Assembly (NCBI RefSeq): GCF_007828865.1 | Contig: NZ_VIVK01000003.1 | Coordinates: forward strand, 62,001 to 126,000 | Length of the DNA stretch: 64,000 nucleotides | Reading direction: 5' to 3' | From: Kribbella amoyensis | Lineage (GTDB): Bacteria > Actinomycetota > Actinomycetes > Propionibacteriales > Kribbellaceae | Part shown: one piece after another, positions 45,101-58,573 of the stretch | How the letters are laid out: every line of letters begins with the position of its first letter | Position numbering within the stretch: position 1 is the first letter of the stretch | Position numbers and translations under genes: made by a program | The notes under the pieces: model-generated | The model's database searches: none | What the model saw: the letters and a program-made list of their open reading frames with translations, nothing else | What the model was told of the DNA's origin: nothing

Positions 45101-45264
45101 TCCTCTGGGTCCAGTGTCCGTACTGCAACCCCGACGGGATCGGGCACAGCGAGGTGCGGGCGAGGTGGGACCGGAAGCGGTTCGATCCGACGGTGGAGCG
45201 GCTGGTCCGGTTGATCGACCCGGGGGCGTTGCCCGCGTTCGAGGAGGTGGCGCTGGATGACTGA
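42169..45264 (+). CDS. AddB-like nuclease/helicase subunit with PD-(D/E)XK domain
   Basis: The 1031-residue protein is the first subunit of a recombination helicase-nuclease. The N-terminal part (VTLLLPNNLSGVVARRFLAR) matches the AddB/RexB start but shows no intact Walker A, so it is probably a structural or recognition half. The C-terminal nuclease has SADKVDLGKDGTIYVTDVKT, with Asp and Asp-x-Lys metal ligands. Cysteines at YATCPHAYF and QCPYCNPDG would bind the Fe-S staple; I see three, not the usual four. Its stop overlaps the next gene by 8 bp. Together they resect double-strand breaks for RecA. Confidence 0.88.
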   Translation: MTGTRIETTAYGAAALDQLRVVVTRLKADDPMRPVTLLLPNNLSGVVARRFLARSGIAALYLATLPRLAEQLAAGSLAPRRPATRPIVAATWRTALSKAPGVFEEVAEHPSTIQALASAHRELRDLTDPALDQVSGASGLGPDLVRLHRHVCAELGTDWYDETDLLRVASERATADPRAVAELGSLVLYLPQELTQAEASFVASLGLAAADLTVIVGLTDVRRADRAVRRSLERVGIDLPPSISRNYPVATEVLNASDADDEVRCVVRDVVAALEKTPAHRIAVLYTAASPYARLLHEHLAAAKVEVNGPGTRPVHERALARTLLEVLALVDQDLPRADLFRALANAPTRDFTGERIPVPQWERLSRVAGVVRGDDWDDRLARYAESERRTAEQEQLADDPLTAVIRRAQYNASHAQRLHAFAVELRRRLRTAAVLESWSELADVVLRLFHDLLGDFSSLPIEEQYAAVAVEGSLRGLSTLDELGTPASLAILRDVLDLELQQSLPRVGTFGTGVLVAPVSASIGLSADIVYVLGLAEDLYPGRLHEDALLPHRVREAAAPELASARDRLDEKQRHLLAAFSAGSSRVVASFPRGDLRRSSRRLPTRWLLGTLRSLTGEHQLAATEWEQGEYGGRLLTSASFAGSLTSATFPSSEQEWQVRAAVAGLALADTVVDRARILLRARTSDEFTRFDGNLSGVDGLPDYAVEDRIASPTSLEAYATCPHAYFVERLLQVEPLEAPEDLLVISPIQIGNLIHNSLDAFVSRLAGSLPGYGAPWSAEQRSLLLAIGADLADRFEAEGLTGHPRLWQRERARILADLLVLLEDDDRWRAEHDASVVASELRFGFDGEPPVEIPIPSGRVLLRGSADKVDLGKDGTIYVTDVKTGGFSRYEGIESDPVAAGTKLQLPVYAHAARARLGEEGTPVEAAYWFVRKGGRRIPVPLTEAVAARYEETLDVIVTSIAAGYFPAKAPEVPDFLWVQCPYCNPDGIGHSEVRARWDRKRFDPTVERLVRLIDPGALPAFEEVALDD

Positions 45265-48200
45265 GCTGCTGGACTTCGAGGCGCGCGAGCAGATTCGCTC
45301 GGACACGTCGGCGACCCTGTTCGTCGAAGCGGGTGCGGGCTCGGGGAAGACGCACGCCCTGGTCGATCGGGTCAGCACACTGGTCCTGCGGGACGAGGTG
45401 CCGTTGCGGACGATCGCGGCGGTGACGTTCACGGAGAAGGCCGGCGCGGAGTTGCGGGACCGGCTGCGAGTGGAGTTCGAGAAGGCGCGGAAGGGTCCGG
45501 CCGGCCCGCTCGCGGACGGGGCGTTGGACGACCTCGACTCGGCGTCGATCGGCACCCTGCACTCCTTCGCCCAACAGCTTCTGCTCGCCCATCCGATCGA
45601 GGCCGGTCTGCCGCCGCTCATCGACGTGCTGGACGAGGTCGGGTCCTCGGTGGCGTTCGAGGAGCGATGGTCGGAGCTGCAGCAGCAGTTGCTCGACGAC
45701 GACGCGATCGCCAAGCCGCTCCTGCTGGCGATGGCGGTCGGGGTCGAGCTGAAGCATCTGCGGTCGCTGGCCCGGTTGTTCGGCAACGACTGGGACCTGA
45801 TCGGTGAGCGGGTCCTGGTCGATCCGCCCGAGCTGGTCGAGATGCCCGACCTCACCGGCCTGATCGCCGCCACGGCGCAGATCGGCGCGCTCGCGGACCA
45901 CTGCCTGGACCAGGACGACCGGCTGCTGCCGAAGGTGCGGCAGATCCGCGACCTCGGGCTCCTGCTGAACGCGGCCTCCGATCCCGAGGGCCAGCTCGCG
46001 GTGCTGCAGACGTTACGCGGGCTGAAGGCCGGCCGGATCGGACGCAAGGAGAACTGGCCCGACATCGCCAAGGTGCGCGGCGACTGCGCCGAGGTGGTCG
46101 AGGTGGCCGGGTCCCTCGTCGACCTCCTCCTTGATGCTTGCCTCAGGCACCTTTCGCACTGGATCGCGCAGCGGGTGCTGGAATCGGCGGAGCTGCGCCG
46201 GGCCGAGGGGCGGCTGGAGTTCCACGACCTGCTGGTGCTCGCCCGCGATCTGCTCCGCCGGGACGCGACCGTGCGGTCCGCGTTGCAGGAGAGGTACCAG
46301 CGGCTGCTGCTGGACGAGTTCCAGGACACCGATCCGATCCAGATCGAGCTCGCCGTGCGGATCGCGGCCGGGGCCGAGGGCGAGGCGGAGGACTGGCGGG
46401 ACGTCGACGTGCCGGACGGTTCGCTGTTCGTCGTGGGTGATCCGAAACAGTCGATCTACCGGTTCCGCCGGGCGAACATCGCGACCTACCTGACCGCGCA
46501 GTCCCTGCTCGGCGAAACGGTCACCCTCACGACGAACTTCCGCACCGTCGCCCCGATCCTGGACTGGATCAACTCCGTCTTCGGCACGCTCATCACCCCG
46601 CAGGAGGATGCCCAGCCGACGTACCACCCGCTGGCTCCGCATCGCGAGGGCGCACCTTCCGTCGTGGAGCCCGAGGCGCCGAGTGGGGATCAGCTGTCCC
46701 TCTTCGACACCGGCGCCGAGCTCGCCACGGTGACCCCTCTTCGTCCCGCGATCGCCGAGGAAGTCGTCGAGAGCGGCCCGGTCGTGACGGTGCTCGGCGC
46801 GGATCCCCATGACGATCTCCCGCGCGCCCAGGCCTCGGTCCTCCGGGAACGTGAGGCCGCCGACGTGGCCGGGGTCATCGGCGAGGCGCTGCGCGACGGC
46901 TGGCAGATCTACGACGACAGGCTGGAGACCTGGCGACCAGCGGGTGCCGGTGACATCGCGGTGCTGGTGCCGGCCCGGACCTCGCTGCCGTTCCTCGAGG
47001 ACGCGCTGGACCGTGCCGACATCCCGTACCGCGCCGAGGCCAGCTCGCTCGTGTACCAGACGGCCGAGGTGCGTGACCTCCTCGCGTGTGCTCGCGCGCT
47101 CGGTGATCCGAGCGACCAGCTCGCCCTGGTGACGGCGTTGCGATCACCGCTGTTCGGTTGCGGGGACGACGACCTCTTCATGTGGAAGCGTGCGGGCGGC
47201 TCGTTCAACCTGGTCGCCTCGGTGCCCGACAACCTGCTGACCCATCCGGTCGGCGAGGCGATGGAGTGGCTGCGCAGGGCGTACTACGCGTCCCGCTGGC
47301 TGACTCCGAGCGAGGTGCTGGCCAGGATCGTCGCGGACCGCCGGATGCTCGAGGTGGCCGCGACCGGTCCACGGGCCCGTGATGCCTGGCGTCGGGTCCG
47401 CTTCGTCGTCGACCAGGCCCGCGCGTGGTCCGAGGTCGAGCACGGTGGCCTCCGGTCGTACTTGGCCTGGGCCGCGCACCAAGGCGAGGAGGCCTCCCGG
47501 GTCGCCGAGGCGGTGTTGCCCGAGACCGATGCGGATGCCGTGCGGGTGATGACGATCCACGCGGCGAAGGGGCTGGAGTTCCCGATCGTCATCCTGTCCG
47601 GGATGACCGCCTCGCCCAATCGGCAACGCGGCGTCCAGGTCCTCTGGCCGGCCGACGGTGGATACGCGGTCAAGCTGAAGTCGTCCGTGCAGACCGAGGA
47701 CTTCGACCTGGTGCAACCGGTCGACGAGCAGATGGACGACTACGAACGGCGCCGCCTCCTCTACGTGGCGGCGACCCGGGCTCGCGATCACCTGGTCGTC
47801 TCGCTGCACCGCTCGGCCAACCGCCGCGCCTCCAGCAACGCCGAGCTCCTCACCTCCGCCAACGCCCTCGACGTCCCCAACCTCCGCCTCTTCACCTCGA
47901 CCAGGACCCACCGCGATCCGGCCGCAGCTGATGGCACGCCGACCGCTGGTCAGCCGGAAGCGGACGCGACGGCCGCGGTCGGTCGACCGAAGGTGGAGAG
48001 GACGCCGTCGGTTGGCCGGCCGAAGGTGGAGGCGACGCCGCCGATCAACCGGGCGGAGTGGGAGTCGCGCATCACCGCCGCGCGCCAGGCGAGTCGCCGC
48101 AGATCCGCGCAAAGCGCGTCCGGACTCGAAGGCACCGGCCCCGACGTCGCCCTCCACGAAGCCGACCCCGGCGCCGCCAAGGCCCCTCGCGACGTGGAGC

Positions 48201-48685
48201 TCCCCCCGTGGTCCAAGGGCCGCTACGGCACCGCCATCGGCCGCGCCGTCCACGGCGTCCTCCAGGTCGTCGACCTCGAAACCGGCGCCGGCCTCGACGC
48301 GGCCGTCGCCGGCCAATGCCTGGCCGAAGGAGTCGTGGAGTACGCCGACGTCGTCACCGCCCTGGTCCGCTCGGCCCTCAAGTCCGAAGTCGTGCGACGC
48401 GCCGCCACCCGCGAGCACTGGCGCGAGTCCTACCTCGGCGCTCCCCAACCCGACGGCACCGTGCTCGAAGGATTCGTCGACCTCATCTACCGCGAGGACG
48501 ACGGCACCCTCGTCATCGTCGACTACAAGACCGACGCCATCCCCACCGAAGCCCTCGAAGCCCGCATCGCCCACTACGCCCCACAACTGAACGCCTACAC
48601 CACCCTGCTCCCCGGCGAGTCCAAGGCGGTCCTCCTCTTCCTCAACCCGGCAGCGGCCCTCACCCACGACCTCCAGGGCCAGTAA
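45257..48685 (+). CDS. AddA/UvrD-like ATP-dependent helicase-nuclease
   Basis: The 1142-residue protein has superfamily 1 helicase motifs: Walker A EAGAGSGKTH (about 24-33), TFTEKAGAELRDRL, DEQ-type motif II LLLDEFQDTDP, GDPKQSIYRFRRA, and RVMTIHAAKGLEFPIVIL. The C-terminal RecB-type nuclease has FVDLIYREDDGTLVIVDYKT. The linker before the nuclease (about 890-940) contains repeats of VGRPKVE with Ala/Thr variation. It pairs with the overlapping upstream AddB-like gene. No RecD homologue is nearby, supporting an AddAB-type rather than RecBCD machine. Confidence 0.93.
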   Translation: MTELLDFEAREQIRSDTSATLFVEAGAGSGKTHALVDRVSTLVLRDEVPLRTIAAVTFTEKAGAELRDRLRVEFEKARKGPAGPLADGALDDLDSASIGTLHSFAQQLLLAHPIEAGLPPLIDVLDEVGSSVAFEERWSELQQQLLDDDAIAKPLLLAMAVGVELKHLRSLARLFGNDWDLIGERVLVDPPELVEMPDLTGLIAATAQIGALADHCLDQDDRLLPKVRQIRDLGLLLNAASDPEGQLAVLQTLRGLKAGRIGRKENWPDIAKVRGDCAEVVEVAGSLVDLLLDACLRHLSHWIAQRVLESAELRRAEGRLEFHDLLVLARDLLRRDATVRSALQERYQRLLLDEFQDTDPIQIELAVRIAAGAEGEAEDWRDVDVPDGSLFVVGDPKQSIYRFRRANIATYLTAQSLLGETVTLTTNFRTVAPILDWINSVFGTLITPQEDAQPTYHPLAPHREGAPSVVEPEAPSGDQLSLFDTGAELATVTPLRPAIAEEVVESGPVVTVLGADPHDDLPRAQASVLREREAADVAGVIGEALRDGWQIYDDRLETWRPAGAGDIAVLVPARTSLPFLEDALDRADIPYRAEASSLVYQTAEVRDLLACARALGDPSDQLALVTALRSPLFGCGDDDLFMWKRAGGSFNLVASVPDNLLTHPVGEAMEWLRRAYYASRWLTPSEVLARIVADRRMLEVAATGPRARDAWRRVRFVVDQARAWSEVEHGGLRSYLAWAAHQGEEASRVAEAVLPETDADAVRVMTIHAAKGLEFPIVILSGMTASPNRQRGVQVLWPADGGYAVKLKSSVQTEDFDLVQPVDEQMDDYERRRLLYVAATRARDHLVVSLHRSANRRASSNAELLTSANALDVPNLRLFTSTRTHRDPAAADGTPTAGQPEADATAAVGRPKVERTPSVGRPKVEATPPINRAEWESRITAARQASRRRSAQSASGLEGTGPDVALHEADPGAAKAPRDVELPPWSKGRYGTAIGRAVHGVLQVVDLETGAGLDAAVAGQCLAEGVVEYADVVTALVRSALKSEVVRRAATREHWRESYLGAPQPDGTVLEGFVDLIYREDDGTLVIVDYKTDAIPTEALEARIAHYAPQLNAYTTLLPGESKAVLLFLNPAAALTHDLQGQ

Positions 48686-48705
48686 TTGGCTTGCCTCACC
48701 GACCG

Positions 48706-48831
48706 ATGAAGCTGCACGATCACGGCATGACCACGACGAAAGCCCTTCTGCTGTTGACCTCCGCCGAGCGTTCGGTGGCGGGCCAGCAGCAGACCGGAGC
48801 GAGGCGGAGGCCCATCAGCCGCGCATCATGA
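48706..48831 (+). CDS. Possible leader peptide (41 aa) coupled to LysE-family gene
   Basis: A short frame starts with ATG at 48706 (second ATG at 48727, TTTKALLLLTSAERSV) and its TGA overlaps the ATG of the LysE-family gene (ATGA at 48828). No ribosome site is obvious and the peptide is not recognised. It may be a translated upstream frame that couples to the exporter, or chance. Confidence 0.25.
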   Translation: MKLHDHGMTTTKALLLLTSAERSVAGQQQTGARRRPISRAS

Positions 48832-49460
48832 TCGCGGCCTTGGTCGCGGGGCTCGTGGCCGGTTACGGCATCGCGATCCCCGTCGGCGCGATCGGTACGT
48901 ACCTCGTCGCCCTCACCGCGCGCACCACACTCCGCGTCGGCGCCGCCGCCGCGCTCGGGGTCGCCACGGCCGACGGCTTGTACGCCCTACTCGCCACGCT
49001 CGGCGGTTCGGCGATCGCGCCCGTCCTCGCCCCGATCACGACGCCACTGAAGTGGATCTCCGTCGTGGTCCTCCTGGCCCTGGCGATCCGCGGTGCGTCG
49101 ACAGCGATCGCCCAACACCGGCGCCTGCAGTCCACCGACCGGGCCGCCGGGACCCCGCCGAATCCGCTCCGGGCGTTCGCGGCCCTTCTCGGCATGACGC
49201 TGCTCAACCCGACCACGATCATCTACTTCACCGCGCTCGTCCTCGGCAGCCAGGACGCCACCTCCCCGGCGTACGCGGAGCAGGTCGTCTTCATCGTCGC
49301 CGCGTTCGTCGCGTCCGCGTCCTGGCAACTCCTGCTGGCCGGCGGCGGCGCCGTCCTCGGGCGACTCCTGACCACCCCGCGAGCCCGGTTGCTCACCGCG
49401 TTGGTGTCGAGCACGCTCATCACGGCACTCGCACTCCATCTCCTCCTGACCACCCTCTGA
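48828..49460 (+). CDS. LysE/RhtB family exporter
   Basis: The 210-residue protein has six hydrophobic spans and the family start GLVAGYGIAIPVGAIGTYLV with its conserved glycine-rich first helix. It also has LLGMTLLNPTTIIYFTALVL in the fourth region. LysE-type proteins export amino acids or small metabolites; the substrate here cannot be told. No LysG-type regulator is adjacent. It lies just downstream of the AddAB genes but is probably a separate unit. Confidence 0.9.
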   Translation: MIAALVAGLVAGYGIAIPVGAIGTYLVALTARTTLRVGAAAALGVATADGLYALLATLGGSAIAPVLAPITTPLKWISVVVLLALAIRGASTAIAQHRRLQSTDRAAGTPPNPLRAFAALLGMTLLNPTTIIYFTALVLGSQDATSPAYAEQVVFIVAAFVASASWQLLLAGGGAVLGRLLTTPRARLLTALVSSTLITALALHLLLTTL

Positions 49461-49474
49461 CCAAGACCACCAGA

Positions 49475-50107
49475 ATGACGAAACCGATGAACCAACCCAC
49501 CAACGCCGTACCCCGACGCCAGATCCGCGCGCTGTACGACGACCAGACGATCGCGGTGTACCAGGCGTACTCCCCCGAGATCGCCGGACCGGCCGTTGCC
49601 GCGGGCACCTTTGTCCCACCGTTCGGACTGCACCGGATGACCTGGATCAAGCCGTCGTTCCTGTGGATGGCGTACCGCTCCGGCTGGGCCACCAAGCCCG
49701 GCCAGACCCGGGTCCTGCGCATCCACCTCACCCGCGAAGGCTTCGAGTGGGCCCTGACCCACAGCTGCCTGAGCCACTACGACCGCAAGCACCACCCGGA
49801 CGAATCAGCCTGGCGCGCCGCGCTCCGCGAGTCCCCGGTCCGCATCCAGTGGGACCCCGAGCAGACTCTCCACCTGAAACCTCAGCCGGACGTCCGCTCG
49901 ATCCAGATCGGCCTCGCCGGCGAAGCGGTCCCGCGCTACGTGCACGACTGGATCACCCGGCTCGAAGACGTCACCACCGAGATGCAGGAGATCCACGCTC
50001 TCACCCGCACGGACTCCGAAGCGGCCCGCTCCCGACTCCCGGCCGAACGCCCGTACCCACTCACCGACGCGATCGCTCAGCACATCGCCGCCAGCCCGTT
50101 CGACTGA
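49475..50107 (+). CDS. DUF4291 domain protein
   Basis: The ATG at 49475 gives 210 residues (ATG at 49487 is an alternative). The family signature is clear: RQIRALYDDQTIAVYQAYSP, then MTWIKPSFLWMAYRSGWATK and VRIQWDPEQTLHL. DUF4291 proteins resemble ADP-ribose-processing or transferring folds, but function is not established. It is 14 bp after the LysE-type gene. Confidence 0.9.
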   Translation: MTKPMNQPTNAVPRRQIRALYDDQTIAVYQAYSPEIAGPAVAAGTFVPPFGLHRMTWIKPSFLWMAYRSGWATKPGQTRVLRIHLTREGFEWALTHSCLSHYDRKHHPDESAWRAALRESPVRIQWDPEQTLHLKPQPDVRSIQIGLAGEAVPRYVHDWITRLEDVTTEMQEIHALTRTDSEAARSRLPAERPYPLTDAIAQHIAASPFD

Positions 50108-50126
50108 CCACTACCGCGCGCTGACC

Positions 50127-50160
50127 CGAACGCCGCCACTCAGCCGAGTGGTGGCGTTCG
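50127..50160. terminator. 15-bp hairpin between convergent genes
   Basis: CGAACGCCGCCACTC pairs with GAGTGGTGGCGTTCG around a 4-base loop, with one G-T pair. It lies between DUF4291 and the 3' end of the carboxylase gene and can serve both. Confidence 0.8.
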
Positions 50161-50166
50161 AGCAGG

Positions 50167-55686
<5,520 letters not shown>

Positions 55687-56109
55687 CGAGTGGTTCGACC
55701 TCCGACGACGTCGACGACAAGACGGCCCCGGCGCGGGCGGCGTCACTGGGTAGCCTGCCACTTTTCGTTCCGAACTCGCGAGTACGCCGAACCCGCGACC
55801 CCGGCAGCAGCCGCCTTACCCTAGTCGGGGCCACCAGCAACAGCCACTTCGGGACCACCCGACCCCGCTCCGTGATCAGCGTTGCGCCGTCATGTCCGGA
55901 AGGGCCGGTCCGCGATCACATCTGGTGACGAAATCACCCACATCCGCAAGGTTTCCGCAACCCACAGTCAGTCACTGTCACCTGCCGTGAACGCCCTCAA
56001 CACTGCGACACATCACGTCACTTTGTTGCCCACGGCCCGGATTCCCCCCGCGACCGCCTGTCAGGGTCGCTCACGGGCAGAACCCGACCAACCGCCCGGC
56101 TGCCCGTCG
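55687..56109. other. 423-bp intergenic region upstream of the carboxylase
   Basis: No credible gene is seen. It should hold the carboxylase promoter, but I could not place one with confidence. Near 56050-56070, GCGACC and GGTCGC form a weak hairpin that may end the minus-strand transcript of the frameshifted gene upstream. Confidence 0.5.
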
Positions 56110-56492
56110 TCACGTCCCAGCCGAAGCTCCCGCGATCCCGGCCTGCTGCCCGAGCCACCAGGTCTCGTCCACCTCGACGTCGTCCATGAGCTCCAGCTGG
56201 GACTCCGTATGCCTGACGAACCGCTCCGGCAACCGCACGTCATGCTCCTTCACGTAATGCGCCAGCCCCTCGGGCCAGATGTAGAGCAGATCGGTGAGCT
56301 CGACCGAGCCGTTCGCCTTGCCACAGAGCGGCACGGCGACATTCCCATGTAGGCGCGTGGAACAAGCCCCTGGCGCAGGTGGAGCACCGTGCCGATGCGC
56401 TCGTCCTCGTCCCAGTCGGGATCAACGAAGTCCCGGACATCGGGCCAGGTCCCGCGACCGTCAGACCAATAACCGATGCGTATCAGCTTCAC
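56110..56492 (-). pseudogene. Frameshifted small zinc-motif protein
   Basis: The GTG at 56492 has a strong GAGGAGG site and begins KLIRIGYWSDGRGTWPDVRD, continuing to GLVPRAYMGMSPCR. At about 56330 the frame then breaks. The protein resumes one frame over as LCGKANGSVELTDLLYIWPE and runs to 56110. Joined, the two parts give SPCR-LCGK, a CxxC-type knuckle that neither frame alone contains. A missing G (CCGCTC in place of CCGGCTC) explains it exactly. It may be a true mutation or a sequencing error. The intact family is a small actinobacterial protein of unknown function. Confidence 0.75.
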
Positions 56493-56502
56493 CGCGACCT
56501 CC

Positions 56503-56754
56503 TCATTCGTCCGATCTCTTGGGCCGCTGACCCGCCTCGAACCACGGACAACCGTCCGCCTCCCACTCCGCCCGGTACTCCTCGAACGACGACGGTTCCG
56601 CGGTCCCCGGGTTGTCGTCGTTCCCGAACTCGAAACCACAACGCGGGCACACCTCGTACGAAGCAGGCCCGAGAAGTTGCTCGTACGGCGGCGCGATCAC
56701 CAACCCCGCCGGCGGCGGCCAAACCGCGTACGGCTTGACGGTCAACAGAGCCAT
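56503..56754 (-). CDS. Small zinc-ribbon-like protein, 83 aa
   Basis: The ATG at 56754 gives an 83-residue protein with a CPRCGFEFGNDDNPG knuckle near the middle and SSFEEYRAEWEADGCPWFEA at the end. This pattern is common in bacteria, often near contact-dependent or RHS toxins, but its role is unknown. It lies 10 bp before the frameshifted gene. Confidence 0.75.
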   Translation of the reverse strand: MALLTVKPYAVWPPPAGLVIAPPYEQLLGPASYEVCPRCGFEFGNDDNPGTAEPSSFEEYRAEWEADGCPWFEAGQRPKRSDE

Positions 56755-56820
56755 CCGACAACGGGACACTCGTACCTGCGCGTGACGACCTCACGTGCGG
56801 GCTCCGTCGGATCGCTCGGC

Positions 56821-57135
56821 TCATCGCTCAGCAACCTGAAGCACCTCCCAGTAGGAGGGATCCACTTGCATCGTCAGTCCCGCCGCCTTGATCGCGGTGA
56901 AGGTACTGGACGAGATCTCGATCTCCAGATCGTCGAGGTTCGCACAAAGGAGCTCCAACGCGATCCCCGGCTCACCTACGTCGATCAATTCCCAGATCGT
57001 CTGTACCCGCTCCGGCGCCAACGAGGCCTCGACGTCGAGCACGACCGCCCGCAATCGGCCGAGAAGGTCATCCCATCCCACCTTGTCCACCCGGCCGGGG
57101 GTGCGTGCGCTCCCAGTGCGCTTTCGCCACCACAT
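56821..57135 (-). CDS. MafI-like immunity protein
   Basis: The 104-residue helical protein has TIWELIDVGEPGIALELLCA, followed by ANLDDLEIEIS, a motif I associate with MafI/CdiI-type immunity proteins. The start is one base after the upstream stop, so the two are coupled. It probably protects against a toxin not encoded here, or is a spare in the immunity array behind the RHS gene. Confidence 0.65.
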   Translation of the reverse strand: MWWRKRTGSARTPGRVDKVGWDDLLGRLRAVVLDVEASLAPERVQTIWELIDVGEPGIALELLCANLDDLEIEISSSTFTAIKAAGLTMQVDPSYWEVLQVAER

Positions 57136-57136
57136 G

Positions 57137-57514
57137 TCAGGCTTTTCTCACTCGTCCAGGCTCAGGCGGACGTGCTGTCAGCTTCATCGCACCGAAGCCA
57201 CCTTGGAGCGCGTACTGCTGGCTGTCCCACTCGAAGACGTCGATGTTGTCGTAGTCGACTTCACCCGTGGCGTCGATGGAAGGAGGGCTGCCCTGGCCGG
57301 CCCATTCCAAGTACTCGACATCGCCGAATCTGAGGTGCCCGTTCCGATAGCACAGGTACATCTCCGGCCCCGGCGCCTCGTACTCCGAGTGCCCCGGAGT
57401 CAGCACGACCTCAAGCGCAAAGTCCACGTACGCCGGCCCAGCGGTGACGCCCAGCACGTACGACTCTTTGAGAAACATGTGCTCGAACCCAGGCAATTCG
57501 GTGTACGCCTTCAC
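57137..57514 (-). CDS. Hypothetical immunity-like protein, 125 aa
   Basis: The GTG at 57514 opens a 125-residue beta-rich protein (MKAYTELPGFEHMFLKESYV; later VEYLEWAGQGSPPSIDATGE). It has no recognised domain. It resembles immunity proteins in size, acidity and context, between other small genes downstream of an RHS toxin. Confidence 0.65.
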   Translation of the reverse strand: MKAYTELPGFEHMFLKESYVLGVTAGPAYVDFALEVVLTPGHSEYEAPGPEMYLCYRNGHLRFGDVEYLEWAGQGSPPSIDATGEVDYDNIDVFEWDSQQYALQGGFGAMKLTARPPEPGRVRKA

Positions 57515-57542
57515 AGCAGCTCACGACCCTTCGGCTTGTGGT

Positions 57543-58037
57543 TCATCGGATCTCGACCTCGGTAGCGCCGGCCGCCTTCAACAGCCAGTCCAGTGCGCCG
57601 ACCGGCGACGGATGGCCCGGGACGTCGAGCAAGATGACCAGGACTCGCGGATCACGGATGCGCGCACCGAGCCAGTACCAGGTGCGCTCGCCCGGTTGAA
57701 GCCAATGGAGCCAGTCGCTGAGGGTCCACGGCTCCTCAGCCTCCACCTCGAGCTGCCGGTCGGGCGTCAGCAACCTCCACGCGCGCAACCACTCCTCCGC
57801 CTCGGCCGGGCTCGTCTCGGGTCCGCACGCTTCCAGGAACCACGAAGGCAAGACCGCCGCCCATCGAGCCGGCGAAGGCCAGTCCGACTCCCCGTATGAC
57901 AGCACCACCGCAAGAACCTCGCGGCACCGACCAAGCAGCACCTCGGGTTCATCCGCCTGAGCGACCACCTCCACCGCCCCAACCGACGGGTCATCCTTCG
58001 TTCCGAGCAGGCGTTGTTGTTCGATCTCGCGCTTCAT
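57543..58037 (-). CDS. Hypothetical protein, 164 aa, in RHS immunity array
   Basis: The ATG at 58037 overlaps the TGA of a degraded gene remnant (ATGA), evidence that this start is right. The protein (KREIEQQRLLGTKDDPSVGA) is rich in Trp and Leu, with TLSDWLHWLQPGERTWYWLG near the C-terminus. I recognise no domain. Position suggests an orphan immunity or accessory gene. Confidence 0.65.
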   Translation of the reverse strand: MKREIEQQRLLGTKDDPSVGAVEVVAQADEPEVLLGRCREVLAVVLSYGESDWPSPARWAAVLPSWFLEACGPETSPAEAEEWLRAWRLLTPDRQLEVEAEEPWTLSDWLHWLQPGERTWYWLGARIRDPRVLVILLDVPGHPSPVGALDWLLKAAGATEVEIR

Positions 58038-58102
58038 TCGTGGATCACCTCGACGGTGACTCCGTACCTCGACTGGAACTCCCGCGGCCAGGTCCGGACC
58101 TG
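58034..58102 (-). pseudogene. C-terminal remnant of a duplicated immunity gene
   Basis: After an in-frame TAG (58103-58105), 22 codons end in WPREFQSRYGVTVEVIHE and a TGA that overlaps the next gene start. This tail resembles the C-terminus of the intact neighbour (AEEFRLRYGVEVEVVND). The rest of the duplicate is gone. It shows that the immunity gene was once duplicated and one copy decayed. Confidence 0.6.
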
Positions 58103-58165
58103 CTAATCCAGACGAGTCAAGGTGATCTCGACAAACAGAGTTCGCTGTCGATGTGTGATCGTCAG

Positions 58166-58573
58166 TCAATCGTTGACCACCTCAACCTCAACCCCGTAGC
58201 GCAGCCTGAACTCCTCCGCGAGCTCTGCGCCCGCGAGCCGTGGGAGGCGCGCCTCCCACCACGGTCGAGTAGGGCGATCTATCTCAGGGCGCAGAATCGC
58301 ACGATATTTCTCGTCCACCTCCGACACTTGCGCACGCACCCACCCCATCTGCTGGAAGCGGGCAAGATTTCTGTCGTTCAGCAATCGCTCGATGAGCGCT
58401 CGGATATCGAGATCATTGTTGAACTCGTAGATGTCATCCAGATAGCCCTCCGTGCAGCTTTCGACAAAATCTTCCCATTCCCCAACGACATCCGTTGGCC
58501 CCATAACACGTCGCCACCCTGCGTCGGTGACTGCATCACGAAAAGCCTGAATAAACTTAGCCGTGTCACTCAC
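58166..58573 (-). CDS. Probable cognate immunity protein of the RHS toxin
   Basis: The GTG at 58573 overlaps the RHS stop by 8 bp. The 135-residue acidic helical protein (SDTAKFIQAFRDAVTDAGWR) has no recognised domain. Overlap with the toxin 3' end is the usual position of the matching immunity gene. GC content here is visibly lower than in flanking genes, typical of exchanged toxin-immunity tips. Confidence 0.7.
   Translation of the reverse strand: MSDTAKFIQAFRDAVTDAGWRRVMGPTDVVGEWEDFVESCTEGYLDDIYEFNNDLDIRALIERLLNDRNLARFQQMGWVRAQVSEVDEKYRAILRPEIDRPTRPWWEARLPRLAGAELAEEFRLRYGVEVEVVND

Noticed and set aside
48706..48831. Secure small gene upstream of LysE-type exporter
   Set aside because: No ribosome site and no recognisable peptide; kept only as a low-confidence leader candidate.
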